From an uncultured SAR116 cluster alpha proteobacterium (GTDB lineage Bacteria; Pseudomonadota; Alphaproteobacteria; Puniceispirillales; Marisalimonadaceae): a stretch of DNA of 64,000 bases. Below are positions 17,168 to 26,047 of the stretch, in pieces. Each line of letters starts with the position of its first letter. Position 1 is the stretch's first letter. A program made the translations under genes and the position numbers. The notes below the pieces were generated by a model. That model was given only the letters and a program-made list of their open reading frames with translations, ran no database searches and was not told the DNA's origin. The stretch covers positions 62,001 to 126,000 of the forward strand of contig CABYED010000001.1 in assembly GCA_902517815.1 (NCBI GenBank), written 5' to 3'.

Positions 17168-18067
17168 TCAACTTCTTTTTGAAGTCTCGTACTTGCTTGA
17201 CATTTTATAATAATCGTTAAATCCAATTTTTTGCCTTAAATCACTGAAATCTAATAATAACTCAGATCTATCTTTATCTTTCTTGAGCAAATTAAGTGAC
17301 GTTGTCATTGCCTTCATTGCTGAACTCATAACAGTTAGAGGATAAACAGCGAGTTTGTAACCAATTTCTGTTAATTCTTTCATGGATAAATTTGGCGTAA
17401 TACCTCCTTCAACAATATTAGCTATTTTAACACCAGGAACTTCTTTACAGATCGTTTTCATTTCTTCTTTATTTTTTGGAGCTTCAATAAACATGATATC
17501 TGCCCCAAGCTCATAAAATTTTTGTGATCTTGAAATTGCTTCACTCAGACCATGAGTATGATTGGCGTCAGTTCTTGCCATAATTAAAATATCATATCCT
17601 TCATTTCTCATATCACTAGCAGCTCTTATACGATCGAACGCTTCTTCTCGATTTACCACGTCTTTTCCTGGTGTGTGACCACAACGTTTGGGAGCTAATT
17701 GATCTTCTATTAATATGCCAGCACAACCTGCCTTTGAACATTCTTTTAATGTTCTTCGAACATTCATAGCATTTCCGTACCCTGTATCTCCATCTACAAT
17801 CATCGGTATATTAATCGCATTGCAGATGTTATTTGCCTGATCAAAAACCTCTGAGAAAGTCATAAGTCCAAGATCTGGAGCCCCTATCCTAGAAGCGGAC
17901 GCAGCAAAACCTGACATAAAAGTCACATCAAAATTAGCTTGTTCGATTAATTTAGCAGACAAGGCGTCAAAACATGACGGTATAGGAATAAAGTTTTTTT
18001 CTTTTAAAATTTTTCTTAAATTATCAGGTTGACTTATTTTATTAATTAAAGATGTTTTATTTTTCAT
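17168..18067 (-). CDS. Isocitrate lyase / PEP mutase superfamily enzyme
   Basis: A 299-aa TIM-barrel enzyme of the ICL/PEPM superfamily. Mg-binding aspartates are in VDGDTGYGN (91-99). KRCGH (127-131) carries the catalytic cysteine typical of lyases that break a C-C bond next to a hydroxylated carbon, such as 2-methylisocitrate lyase or dimethylmalate lyase. The canonical DADTGYG is DGDTGYG here. Products would be pyruvate, glyoxylate or a related oxoacid plus a carboxylate. It is encoded between the TRAP permease and an alcohol dehydrogenase, which points to catabolism of the imported compound. Confidence 0.82.
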   Translation of the reverse strand: MKNKTSLINKISQPDNLRKILKEKNFIPIPSCFDALSAKLIEQANFDVTFMSGFAASASRIGAPDLGLMTFSEVFDQANNICNAINIPMIVDGDTGYGNAMNVRRTLKECSKAGCAGILIEDQLAPKRCGHTPGKDVVNREEAFDRIRAASDMRNEGYDILIMARTDANHTHGLSEAISRSQKFYELGADIMFIEAPKNKEEMKTICKEVPGVKIANIVEGGITPNLSMKELTEIGYKLAVYPLTVMSSAMKAMTTSLNLLKKDKDRSELLLDFSDLRQKIGFNDYYKMSSKYETSKRS

Positions 18068-18101
18068 TTCAAAATCCTCTAAATAACTATTTCATAAAAA
18101 T

Positions 18102-19376
18102 TTATAATTTAAAAGGAATATAGAGTGCTAAATCAGGCCAAATATACATTACAAAAACTGTGAAAATCATCATCACTATAAAAGGGAACACTCCTTTGGC
18201 GACCTCTCCTAATTGAGTTTTTGCTACAGACTGTATTACATAAAGATTCAATCCCACAGGCGGTGTAATCAAAGCACATTCAACCATTATGACCATAAAA
18301 ATACCAAACCAAATAGGATCAACTCCTATTGCCATTGCTGCTGGCAAAAGAACTGGCACCATTATTATAACCATCGACAAAGTTTCAAAAACCAAGCCCA
18401 TAGCAACTAATATTATACATACAACAATCATGAAAAGAGCTTTTGTATCTATAGTAGAACTAATGAAATAAGATATATCCTGAGGAATTCTATATAGTGC
18501 AATTGCCTTTCCAAATGTCTTTGCACATGCAACTATAATCAAAATAGCAGCTGTGGTTACCATTGACTCGAATACAGCTTCTTTAAAATCATTCCAAGTT
18601 AAAGTTTTTAAAATAAGTACAGTTATAATTAAAGACAGAGAAAAACCTATTGCGGCAGCCTCAGTTGGAGTGAATACACCAGTATAAATTCCACCAAGTA
18701 TTAATACGGCTAAAATAATTGTAGGAATTACTTTTTTGGAAGTATTTTTTTTAACCTGCCAACTGCTTGGTTCTAATTTTTTAAAACCACCAAAAAATTG
18801 GGAAAATACTATAGAGTAAATAATAAACAAAGATATTAAGAAAATTCCTGGCCCAATACCCGCAAGAAATAAAGCAATCACAGACTCCTCTGTAATGAAA
18901 CCATATACAATCATTGGCAAACTTGGAGGTATTAATATTCCTAATGTTCCACCAGCCGCCAAAAGACCATAAACAAAATTTTTATTATATCCCCTTTTGA
19001 TCATTTCTGGTATGGCAACAACACCAATGGTGGCTGCAGTTGCAACAGATACTCCAGAAATAGCAGCAAAAATACCACACGAAATAATTGTTGCTACGGC
19101 TAAACCACCAGGCCAGTGTCCAACCCAGGCCTGTACAGCATTGAATAAATCTTTTCCACATCCACCTTTTAAAAGGACATTACTCATAAGTAGGAAAAGT
19201 GGTACAGCTAGTAAAATAAAACCATCAAGGGTAGATAAGATTGCCTGAGGTGCCATCAAAGGTGAAAAACCACCAAAAATCAACATTAATAGACCAAGAA
19301 AACCAAGAGAGAAAGATACTGGTAACCCAGATAATAATAAAACAAACATTAAAGTTAAAACTAAAAGTATAGTCAT
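18102..19376 (-). CDS. dctM: TRAP transporter large permease (DctM)
   Basis: A 424-aa, roughly 12-helix membrane protein of the TRAP-T large subunit family, which drives Na+-coupled uptake. Characteristic segments include ISGVSVATAATIGVVAIPEM, AAGGTLGILIPPSLPMIVYG and VFTPTEAAAIG, plus ALITPPVGLNLYVI near the C-terminus. It starts 2 bp after the small permease gene, so the two form a pair. The imported substrate is unknown; position inside the nitrile hydratase operon suggests a nitrile, amide or organic acid. Confidence 0.92.
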   Translation of the reverse strand: MTILLVLTLMFVLLLSGLPVSFSLGFLGLLMLIFGGFSPLMAPQAILSTLDGFILLAVPLFLLMSNVLLKGGCGKDLFNAVQAWVGHWPGGLAVATIISCGIFAAISGVSVATAATIGVVAIPEMIKRGYNKNFVYGLLAAGGTLGILIPPSLPMIVYGFITEESVIALFLAGIGPGIFLISLFIIYSIVFSQFFGGFKKLEPSSWQVKKNTSKKVIPTIILAVLILGGIYTGVFTPTEAAAIGFSLSLIITVLILKTLTWNDFKEAVFESMVTTAAILIIVACAKTFGKAIALYRIPQDISYFISSTIDTKALFMIVVCIILVAMGLVFETLSMVIIMVPVLLPAAMAIGVDPIWFGIFMVIMVECALITPPVGLNLYVIQSVAKTQLGEVAKGVFPFIVMMIFTVFVMYIWPDLALYIPFKL

Positions 19377-19378
19377 AA

Positions 19379-19870
19379 TTAATGATCACTCTCGGGTGGT
19401 TCTATATTTTTTAATAATTTTATAATTTCAAAAATTGACTGTATCAAAAGTAAAAAAAAGCATAATGGAACAGATAACTCAGCAATCCATGACGGAAGAT
19501 TTAACAAACTCCCAGTTGTCCTACCTCTAAAAAAAGAATCGTAAAAAATTTCAAAACCAAAAATCAAAACATATGATGAAAAAATAATTAAGATTATCAT
19601 TATTAAGATATTTATTATTTTTTTATGAGTCTTTGATAATCTATTAATTACTAAATTTATTTGAATATGTTTTCTTGATTTTAATGCCCAAGGCATAGCT
19701 AGTAAGGTACCATATATTAATGAAAGTTGACTAAGTTCAGCTGCCCATGATGTAGGTGCTAAAAAAAAGTATCTAGCAATTACTTCATATGAGAGCATAA
19801 AACCAGCTATGCAGAATAACCATGCTGATAACCAAGCAAGTAGATCTATAATTTTTTCAAAATGAATCAT
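19379..19870 (-). CDS. dctQ: TRAP transporter small permease (DctQ)
   Basis: A 163-aa protein with four hydrophobic segments, the usual topology of the TRAP small subunit. The family-typical TSWAAELSQLSLIYGTLLAMPWAL, which places a conserved Trp-Ala-Glu-Glu-like motif in helix 2, is readable (shown split: TSWAAELSQL / SLIYGTLLAMPWAL), followed by SRKHIQINLV. It partners with the adjacent DctM. A hairpin separates it from dctP upstream. Confidence 0.85.
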   Translation of the reverse strand: MIHFEKIIDLLAWLSAWLFCIAGFMLSYEVIARYFFLAPTSWAAELSQLSLIYGTLLAMPWALKSRKHIQINLVINRLSKTHKKIINILIMIILIIFSSYVLIFGFEIFYDSFFRGRTTGSLLNLPSWIAELSVPLCFFLLLIQSIFEIIKLLKNIEPPESDH

Positions 19871-19879
19871 AATAGAAAT

Positions 19880-19902
19880 AGAGAGAGTTTAAAACTCTCT
19901 CT
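19880..19902 (-). other. Hairpin between dctP and dctQ
   Basis: A perfect 11-bp inverted repeat (arms 19880-19890 and 19892-19902, AGAGAGAGTTT and its complement) sits in the 41-bp gap between dctP and dctQ. In the minus-strand transcript it is not followed by a strong U-tract, so it is more likely an RNA-stabilising or partial attenuation element at the dctP 3' end than a full terminator. A second TRAP operon in this window has a hairpin at the same place. Confidence 0.6.
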
Positions 19903-19911
19903 TTTTAAAAT

Positions 19912-20907
19912 TTATAATTTAGAAGCTGCATCTAAAAGCTGAGCACCAAGTGATCCAGCATTTTTCTTGTAATCTTCATAAACTGGTTTAGATGCAGACT
20001 TAAAAGCATCAATATCAGCTTTACTTGGAGTTACAATTTTCATACCTTTCGACTTAGCTAAATCATATGCTTCCTGCTCAATCTTAGCAACGTTGTCACG
20101 CACATCTTTTTCAGCAATTTCTGCAGATTTAATAATGATGTCCTTTTGTTTTGTAGATAGACTATTAAACCATTTTGTATTAGCAACAACAATAAACTCA
20201 ATTACGCCATGATTAGTTTTTGTAATAGTATCCATAACTTCAAATAGTTTTCTTGACTTCACACCAGATACGCCTGTCATCCCAACATCAACTGTACCTC
20301 TTTGATAAGCTAAATATTGTTCGGAACCAGAGATCAATGTGGGTGCTCCTCCTGCTGCTTTCACAAAAGTACCTAAGGTCTTTCCAAAAACTCTAACTTT
20401 TTTTCCTTTCATATCAGAAGGATTTTTAATAGCCTGACCTTTTGAAAGCATTATTGCGTTACCATAGGCTTGCCACCATAATACAGTTGAACCAGTATTC
20501 TTAATTGCGTTGTCTATCGGTCCTCTGATTGAAGAACCTTTGGAAACAGCTTTTCTTACTTTTTCGTCAGTATTTAACAAGAATGGTTGGTAGAATAAAT
20601 CAACTGCTGGAATATCACCAACATATCTTGTTAATGATGCCACTCCTGATTCAATCGATCCAGAACCAACTGCTGCAGGTACTTCTTTGTCTTTATAAAG
20701 CTGCGCTGAGTCGTAAATTTCGACCTTAATTTCTCCATTTGATCTGCTTTCAACTTCTTTTTTAAAGAGTAATAAATTTTGACCTAAGTGACTTTTCATA
20801 GGCAACTGCAATGATATCCTCATCGTTACATCTGCCGCGAAAGCATTAGCAGTAAAGAATAAGCTCGTAAAACTTATCATTAGTATTTTAATTAATTTAT
20901 TCATCAT
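19912..20907 (-). CDS. dctP: TRAP transporter substrate-binding protein (DctP)
   Basis: A 331-aa periplasmic binding protein with a clear signal peptide (hydrophobic core about residues 8-20, cleavage after ANAFA). Family features include RISLQLPMKSHLGQNLLLFK, GSGSIESGVASLTRY and the selectivity-region KGKKVRVFGKTLG, whose Arg normally salt-bridges the substrate carboxylate. This implies an organic acid, or at least an anionic group, on the ligand. An AGGAG lies close upstream; the second ATG (20904) has the better spacing. First TRAP gene of the operon, 31 bp after the E1-like gene. Confidence 0.9.
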   Translation of the reverse strand: MMNKLIKILMISFTSLFFTANAFAADVTMRISLQLPMKSHLGQNLLLFKKEVESRSNGEIKVEIYDSAQLYKDKEVPAAVGSGSIESGVASLTRYVGDIPAVDLFYQPFLLNTDEKVRKAVSKGSSIRGPIDNAIKNTGSTVLWWQAYGNAIMLSKGQAIKNPSDMKGKKVRVFGKTLGTFVKAAGGAPTLISGSEQYLAYQRGTVDVGMTGVSGVKSRKLFEVMDTITKTNHGVIEFIVVANTKWFNSLSTKQKDIIIKSAEIAEKDVRDNVAKIEQEAYDLAKSKGMKIVTPSKADIDAFKSASKPVYEDYKKNAGSLGAQLLDAASKL

Positions 20908-20938
20908 AACTCCTATCCGTTATTATTATTAAAATTAC

Positions 20939-23236
20939 TTAGGCAAATTTAAACCCTAAGTTACTTATATTACCAGAGTCAATTGCAAACTCTGTCAAAA
21001 GTTCTTTTATATTTCCAGTTTGTCCAAAGCGATCAACTCCAAGAGGTATTACTTTATGACCAAGTACAGAGCCTAACCAAGATAATGTTAATTGATGACC
21101 ATCAATTACTGTCAAAATCTTCGTGTCTCTTGGAACATCCTTTAATAAATTTTCAACATGAGATTCGGTTTTATTTTGATTTGGAGATAAATGTTTATCT
21201 TTCCAGTTACTTAATAATATATCTGAACTCGTAATAGCTAATACCCCAATATCTCTAAACTTTTCTCCTAAATTAGCAGTTGCTTCAATAACTTCTGCTG
21301 CTATAACACCTTGATAAGCTAATATGATTTCTGGATTTGAACCAGGTTGCTTTAACCAATATCCTCCCTTTAAAATTTGATCTTGTAAATCTTTAGTTAA
21401 TTCTCTAGATGGTTGATCAATAGATCGAGTGCTTAATCTGATATATACTGAACCCCCATTTTCATCTTGCAAATAATTGAAACTGTAGTTCATTATAATT
21501 GATAGTTCATCTGCAAAAGCAGGTTCAAAACTTAATAGGCCTGGCTGACTTATACCAGTTAAGGGAGTCCCTATAGATTGATGTGCACCGCCCTCTGGTG
21601 CTAGGGAGACACCAGAGGGAGTTCCTACAATTATAAATCTTGCATCTTGATAACAGGCATAGTTAAGAGCATCTAAACCTCGTGCTATAAACGGATCATA
21701 AACTGTGCCTATAGGGAACAATCTTTCATTAAATAACTCATGAGAAAGACCAGCAGATCCAAGCATTATAAATAAATTCATTTCAGCTATACCAAGTTCT
21801 ATATGCTGTCCATCTGGAGAAAAAATCCATTTTTGAGCTGAGGGTATTTTCCTATCCTTAAAAATATCAGAATTATCTTTTCTACTGAACAATCCTCTCC
21901 TATTAATCCATGATCCAAGGTTAGTCGAGACTGATACATCGGGTGATGTGGTTACAATTCTTTGGGTAAATTCAGTATCGTTTTTTGCATAAGAGTCTAG
22001 AATTTTTCCAAACGCACTTTGAGTAGATATTTTATTATCATTAATCAAAACAGGTTCATCAATTACTAATTTATTTCCAATAAATTTTCTATGACCAGCT
22101 TTTTGAAAAGGTAAGTTTTTTATATATTCATCTATATTTAAATGTTTTTTGTCATCAGAAAAATTATTCCATTCCTCACCATCATTAATTTCTAATTTAG
22201 ATTTAAAATCGTTCATTTGAGCTTTAGTCATAAGACCAGAATGATTGTCTTTATGGCCCGCTAATGGAGTGCCCCACCCTTTAATTGTATATGCAATGAA
22301 AGCAGTTGGTTTATCATCTTTAATTTTATTAAAGGACTCACATAGAGTAGAAATACAGTGACCACCTAAATTTGACATTAATTCTAAAAACTCAGAATCA
22401 GATCTTTTATTAATTAGATTTGAAATCTCGGATTGATCACCAATATCATCTAAAACTCTTTTCTTAAAAGCTTCGCCACCTTCAAATATTAGGGCTGAAT
22501 ATAATTGATTAGGACAATCATCAATCCATTTTCTTAATTTAGTTCCACCAGGTTCTTTAAATGCTTCTTCTTGTAATTTACCATATTTTAATACTACAAG
22601 GTTCCAATCAAATGCCGAAAAAACAGAACTTAGCCTTTCAGATAGTCCTTCATGGACAACTCCATCAAGTGACTGACGGTTATAATCAATTATCCACCAA
22701 ACATTCCTTAAATCATGTTTCCATCCTTCTTGAAGACACTCATAAACATTACCCTCATCTAACTCTGCATCACCTACTAGAGCTATCATTCTTCCTAATT
22801 GTCTATTATTATAAAATTTTTTTCTTGCAATATAATCCTGAATTAAAGAAATAAAACTTGTCATTGCGACACCCAAGCCTACTGATCCAGTTGAAATGTC
22901 AACATCGTCTATGTCTTTTGTTCTAGACGGGTATGACTGTGCTCCACCAAAGCCTCTAAAATTTTCAATTTTTTCTTTAGTTTGTAATCCGGATAAATAC
23001 TGAATAGCATGAAATACTGGACTAGCATGAGGTTTTACTGCAACTCTATCCTCTGGCCTTAAAATATTAAAATATAAAGCTGTCATTATTGAGACAATTG
23101 ATGCAGAACTTGCTTGATGACCACCAACTTTAAGGCCATCTTGATTTTCTCTTATGTGATTTGCATTATGGATCATCCAACAAGCAAGCCACAACACTTT
23201 CTTTTCAATTTTTTTTAAAATATCAACATCATTCAT
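20939..23236 (-). CDS. Transketolase-fold, homodimeric pyruvate dehydrogenase E1-like (AceE-like) enzyme
   Basis: A 765-aa thiamine diphosphate enzyme. The ThDP/Mg motif runs GDAELDEGN (155-163, with Asp156) to Asn186 in WWIIDYNRQSLDG. HASPVFHAIQYLSG and GFGGAQSYPSR are typical of homodimeric E1 components, and the middle domain has SPDGQHIELGIAEMNLF, with the cofactor-activating glutamate. E. coli AceE has about 890 residues, so this is a shorter relative. Such proteins decarboxylate 2-oxoacids; no E2 or E3 gene is nearby. It is the first gene of the nitrile hydratase/TRAP operon, divergent from an Lrp regulator. Confidence 0.75.
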   Translation of the reverse strand: MNDVDILKKIEKKVLWLACWMIHNANHIRENQDGLKVGGHQASSASIVSIMTALYFNILRPEDRVAVKPHASPVFHAIQYLSGLQTKEKIENFRGFGGAQSYPSRTKDIDDVDISTGSVGLGVAMTSFISLIQDYIARKKFYNNRQLGRMIALVGDAELDEGNVYECLQEGWKHDLRNVWWIIDYNRQSLDGVVHEGLSERLSSVFSAFDWNLVVLKYGKLQEEAFKEPGGTKLRKWIDDCPNQLYSALIFEGGEAFKKRVLDDIGDQSEISNLINKRSDSEFLELMSNLGGHCISTLCESFNKIKDDKPTAFIAYTIKGWGTPLAGHKDNHSGLMTKAQMNDFKSKLEINDGEEWNNFSDDKKHLNIDEYIKNLPFQKAGHRKFIGNKLVIDEPVLINDNKISTQSAFGKILDSYAKNDTEFTQRIVTTSPDVSVSTNLGSWINRRGLFSRKDNSDIFKDRKIPSAQKWIFSPDGQHIELGIAEMNLFIMLGSAGLSHELFNERLFPIGTVYDPFIARGLDALNYACYQDARFIIVGTPSGVSLAPEGGAHQSIGTPLTGISQPGLLSFEPAFADELSIIMNYSFNYLQDENGGSVYIRLSTRSIDQPSRELTKDLQDQILKGGYWLKQPGSNPEIILAYQGVIAAEVIEATANLGEKFRDIGVLAITSSDILLSNWKDKHLSPNQNKTESHVENLLKDVPRDTKILTVIDGHQLTLSWLGSVLGHKVIPLGVDRFGQTGNIKELLTEFAIDSGNISNLGFKFA

Positions 23237-23300
23237 TTTTTTACTGTAGCATCTTTCAAATAGAATGAATGGCTAAATATTATAAAAATACTTCTAATTT

Positions 23301-23340
23301 TAATATTTTATGCTAATATAAATCTATTTATAAAATATTA
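23301..23340. promoter_or_regulatory. Inverted repeat, candidate Lrp-family operator
   Basis: TAATATTTTAT (23301-23311) and its exact reverse complement ATAAAATATTA (23330-23340) are separated by 18 nt. Arm centres are 29 bp apart, close to three helical turns. The element lies in the 122-bp gap between the divergent Lrp regulator and the E1-like/TRAP/nitrile hydratase operon, 18 bp before the regulator's start codon. Lrp/AsnC proteins commonly bind AT-rich dyads in such gaps, so it is a good candidate operator for both directions. AT-richness raises the odds of chance, but 11 perfect pairs are notable. Confidence 0.5.
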
Positions 23341-23358
23341 TGTTAAAATAGGTTTTTT

Positions 23359-23826
23359 TTGAGCAATATTGATAAAACAGATCAAAAAATTATTTTTTTT
23401 CTTCAGCAAAATGGAAAATTAACTAATTTTGAATTAGCTGAAAAAGTTGGTTTATCACCTTCTCCTTGCTTAAGAAGAGTAAAAACCTTAGAGCAAAAAG
23501 GTTTAATAGTTGGTTACACAGCTATTATTGATGAAATTACTTATGGTTATCCAGTAACTGCTTTTGTATCTGTGAGATTAGAGAATCAAACTGATCAAAT
23601 TTTAAAGTCATTTGAAAAAGAAATAATATCTTTAGATGCTGTTATGGATTGTTGGTTAGTAACTGGAAATAGAGATTATTTATTAAGAGTTGTTGCAACT
23701 GACTTAAAAAACTATGAAATCTTTATGAGAGAAGAACTAACAAAGGTTAAAGGTATTGCATCAATAGAAACAAATTTTGCTCTGGGAAGAGTTAAGACAA
23801 TAAATACCTTACCTATAAATTATTAA
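23359..23826 (+). CDS. Lrp/AsnC family transcriptional regulator
   Basis: A 155-aa regulator. The N-terminal helix-turn-helix reads TNFELAEKVGLSPSPCLRRVKTL, shown as TNFELAEKVGLSPSP / CLRRVKTLEQKGLI, and the C-terminal RAM domain (about residues 65-150) contains VMDCWLVTGNRDYLLRVV. Lrp-type proteins form octamers and respond to amino acids or small metabolites. The start is TTG at 23359, preceded by ATAGG. It is divergent from the E1-like/TRAP/nitrile hydratase operon and likely controls it, and is followed 20 bp later by an alpha/beta hydrolase gene. Confidence 0.88.
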   Translation: MSNIDKTDQKIIFFLQQNGKLTNFELAEKVGLSPSPCLRRVKTLEQKGLIVGYTAIIDEITYGYPVTAFVSVRLENQTDQILKSFEKEIISLDAVMDCWLVTGNRDYLLRVVATDLKNYEIFMREELTKVKGIASIETNFALGRVKTINTLPINY

Positions 23827-23846
23827 TAATTTATGTTGTTTGAAAA

Positions 23847-24752
23847 TTGATAAAGAATTTAAAAAATATAAATGCTGGAGATTTAAATGTAAGCTACTTT
23901 GAGGCGGGTTCAAGAAAAGGTTTACCCGTAATACTTCTGCATGGTTTCCCATACGATATTCACGCTTACAAAGAAGTGGTGCCGTTATTGATATCTAGCT
24001 GCAGAATAATCATTCCTTACTTAAGAGGATATGGAAACACAATTTTTTTACAAGATGACACCTTGCGTTCAGGTCAACAAGCAGCACTTGGATTTGACTT
24101 GTTGAAACTTATGGACGCACTTAAAATAGATAAAGCAATTTTAGGGGGATATGATTGGGGCGGTAGGGCAGCTTGCATAGTTGCTGCCCTATATCCTAAT
24201 AGGTGTTTAGGTTTAGTTTCCTGCAACGGTTACAATATTCAAGACATAGAAAAATCTTCAATACCAGTTAAACCTGAAATTGAACAAAAATTATGGTATC
24301 AATATTTTTTCCATAGTGAAAGGGGACGAAATGGTCTTTTAAATCAACGTCATGATTTTATAAAATATATATGGAAAACGTGGTCACCAACTTGGAATAT
24401 TGATAATAATTTATATAATTTAAGTGCTAATGCTTTTGAGAATCCTGATTTTGTAGAAGTAGTCATTCATAGTTACCGGCATCGATTTGGGCTAGTATGT
24501 GGTGACAAAAGGTTTGAAAAAATAGAAAAGAAATTATCTAACCAACCTGTTATATCTGCGCCCGCCATAACAATTGATGGTGATAATGACGGCGTGACCG
24601 GATTATCTGATATTGCAAAAATTAAACAAAAATTTTCAAGTCATCTTAAACATGAAATTCTTCCAAATATTGGCCATAATGTGCCTCAGGAGGACCCTAA
24701 AAATTTTTCCGAAGCCATTTTACATATAATGAAGACTCACAAAAATTTATAA
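23847..24752 (+). CDS. Alpha/beta hydrolase, haloalkane dehalogenase/epoxide hydrolase-like
   Basis: A 301-aa alpha/beta hydrolase. The oxyanion motif is HGFP (32-35), and the nucleophile elbow GGYDWGGRAA places an aspartate (Asp103) rather than serine at the catalytic position, as in epoxide hydrolases and dehalogenases. The acid and base appear in IDGDNDGV and NIGHNVPQEDP. The start is an in-frame TTG with no strong Shine-Dalgarno sequence; a nearby ATG is out of frame. It follows the Lrp gene in the same direction. Its 3' end overlaps the convergent aminotransferase by 6 bp. Confidence 0.8.
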   Translation: MIKNLKNINAGDLNVSYFEAGSRKGLPVILLHGFPYDIHAYKEVVPLLISSCRIIIPYLRGYGNTIFLQDDTLRSGQQAALGFDLLKLMDALKIDKAILGGYDWGGRAACIVAALYPNRCLGLVSCNGYNIQDIEKSSIPVKPEIEQKLWYQYFFHSERGRNGLLNQRHDFIKYIWKTWSPTWNIDNNLYNLSANAFENPDFVEVVIHSYRHRFGLVCGDKRFEKIEKKLSNQPVISAPAITIDGDNDGVTGLSDIAKIKQKFSSHLKHEILPNIGHNVPQEDPKNFSEAILHIMKTHKNL

Positions 24753-25955
24753 ATTCGCAATCTTTGTGGGTATTCCAAATTCTTTTCTACATATTATAGC
24801 CAAACGTTTAATGCCCTCATCAATTTCTTTAATTGAAGGATTACCAAAGCAAAGTCTCATTTTATGTCTACCACTTTTGTTAATTGACCATTCATTTCCT
24901 GGATTTATAGCCACACCGTCTTTTAATGCCAACTCGTAAAGACGAGATGTGTCTACTTTTTTGTGCATATCAACCCATACAAAAATTCCACCATCAGGTT
25001 TTTTATATTCAGCTGAAGATCCAAAATATTTGTCCAAAGCATTGCAAATAGCTTCTGATTTTTTTTGCAATTTAATTTTTAGTGTTTTGATATGTGAGTT
25101 AAAATATTCCTTACAAAACTCTGCCAGTGCCATTTGTTCTAATGATCCGCTACCTGCATCAGTTTTATAAGGTAATATTCTTGATAAAACTTCCCAATTG
25201 GCAATTAAATAACCAACTCTAAGTGCAGGTGCAATTGATTTAGAAAAAGATCCACAGTAAGTTACATATCCCTCTTTATCAAATGACTTTATCGCAGGGG
25301 GTCTTTCTTTTTCAAAAAGAAGATCTGCGTAACAATCATCTTCAAAAATAGGTATTTGATATTTTTTTGATAATTTTATTAGTTGTTTCCTTTTAGCAAC
25401 AGACATTACTGTTCCAGTTGGGTTTTGAATTGTTGGGATCGTGTAAATATATCTTGGGATTATTTCTTTTTTCAGAAGATCATTCAACTCTTGCTCTAGG
25501 ATTTTTAGATTCATTCCATCTTTTTCTAAGGGTATTCCAACCATATTTACACCAAGTCTTTTCAGCCTTGAAATAGTTCCTCCATAATTTTCCTCTTCAA
25601 TTATTACTGTATCTCCTTTTCTAAGAAATGTCTGATTTACAAGATCTAAAGCTTGCAATGAACCAGAAAGAACTAATATCTCTCTTTCGGAGCAATTAAT
25701 TTTTGCACTAATTTTTAACTGATTTGATATAAATTTTCTTAATGGTAAAAAGCCCTGAGGACCACTTTCTAGTCCATATTTACCTAAAGTTTTTCCCTCT
25801 TTTAATATTATTTTATTGAGAGAGTCCTTTATAGATTGCACTGGGATACTCTCAGCATCAATATGCCCTCCTACAAAATTATATTTTGGAAAACCTTTCC
25901 ATTCCACTGCTGGTTTTAGAGCATCTAAATGTAAAAAATTATTAATGTTAAACAT
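24747..25955 (-). CDS. PLP-dependent aminotransferase, class I/II (MocR/LysN-like)
   Basis: A 402-aa fold-type I aminotransferase. The pyridoxal phosphate lysine is in YCGSFSKSIAPALRVGY, and the phosphate and ring contacts are in SGSLQALDLV, PTIQNPTGTVMS and FEDDCYADLLF. The sequence is closest in style to the aminotransferase half of MocR regulators and to 2-aminoadipate or valine-type transaminases, but it lacks an N-terminal DNA-binding domain. It is monocistronic, divergent from a small SCP2-like gene. Substrate specificity is undetermined. Confidence 0.85.
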   Translation of the reverse strand: MFNINNFLHLDALKPAVEWKGFPKYNFVGGHIDAESIPVQSIKDSLNKIILKEGKTLGKYGLESGPQGFLPLRKFISNQLKISAKINCSEREILVLSGSLQALDLVNQTFLRKGDTVIIEEENYGGTISRLKRLGVNMVGIPLEKDGMNLKILEQELNDLLKKEIIPRYIYTIPTIQNPTGTVMSVAKRKQLIKLSKKYQIPIFEDDCYADLLFEKERPPAIKSFDKEGYVTYCGSFSKSIAPALRVGYLIANWEVLSRILPYKTDAGSGSLEQMALAEFCKEYFNSHIKTLKIKLQKKSEAICNALDKYFGSSAEYKKPDGGIFVWVDMHKKVDTSRLYELALKDGVAINPGNEWSINKSGRHKMRLCFGNPSIKEIDEGIKRLAIICRKEFGIPTKIANL

Positions 25956-26047
25956 TTCACCCCCTATATTATAAACTTATATCAAAGATTCCTTTTGTAA
26001 AATATTTATAAAGATTTATATTTTTACATAATGGAAAGAATATAGTT

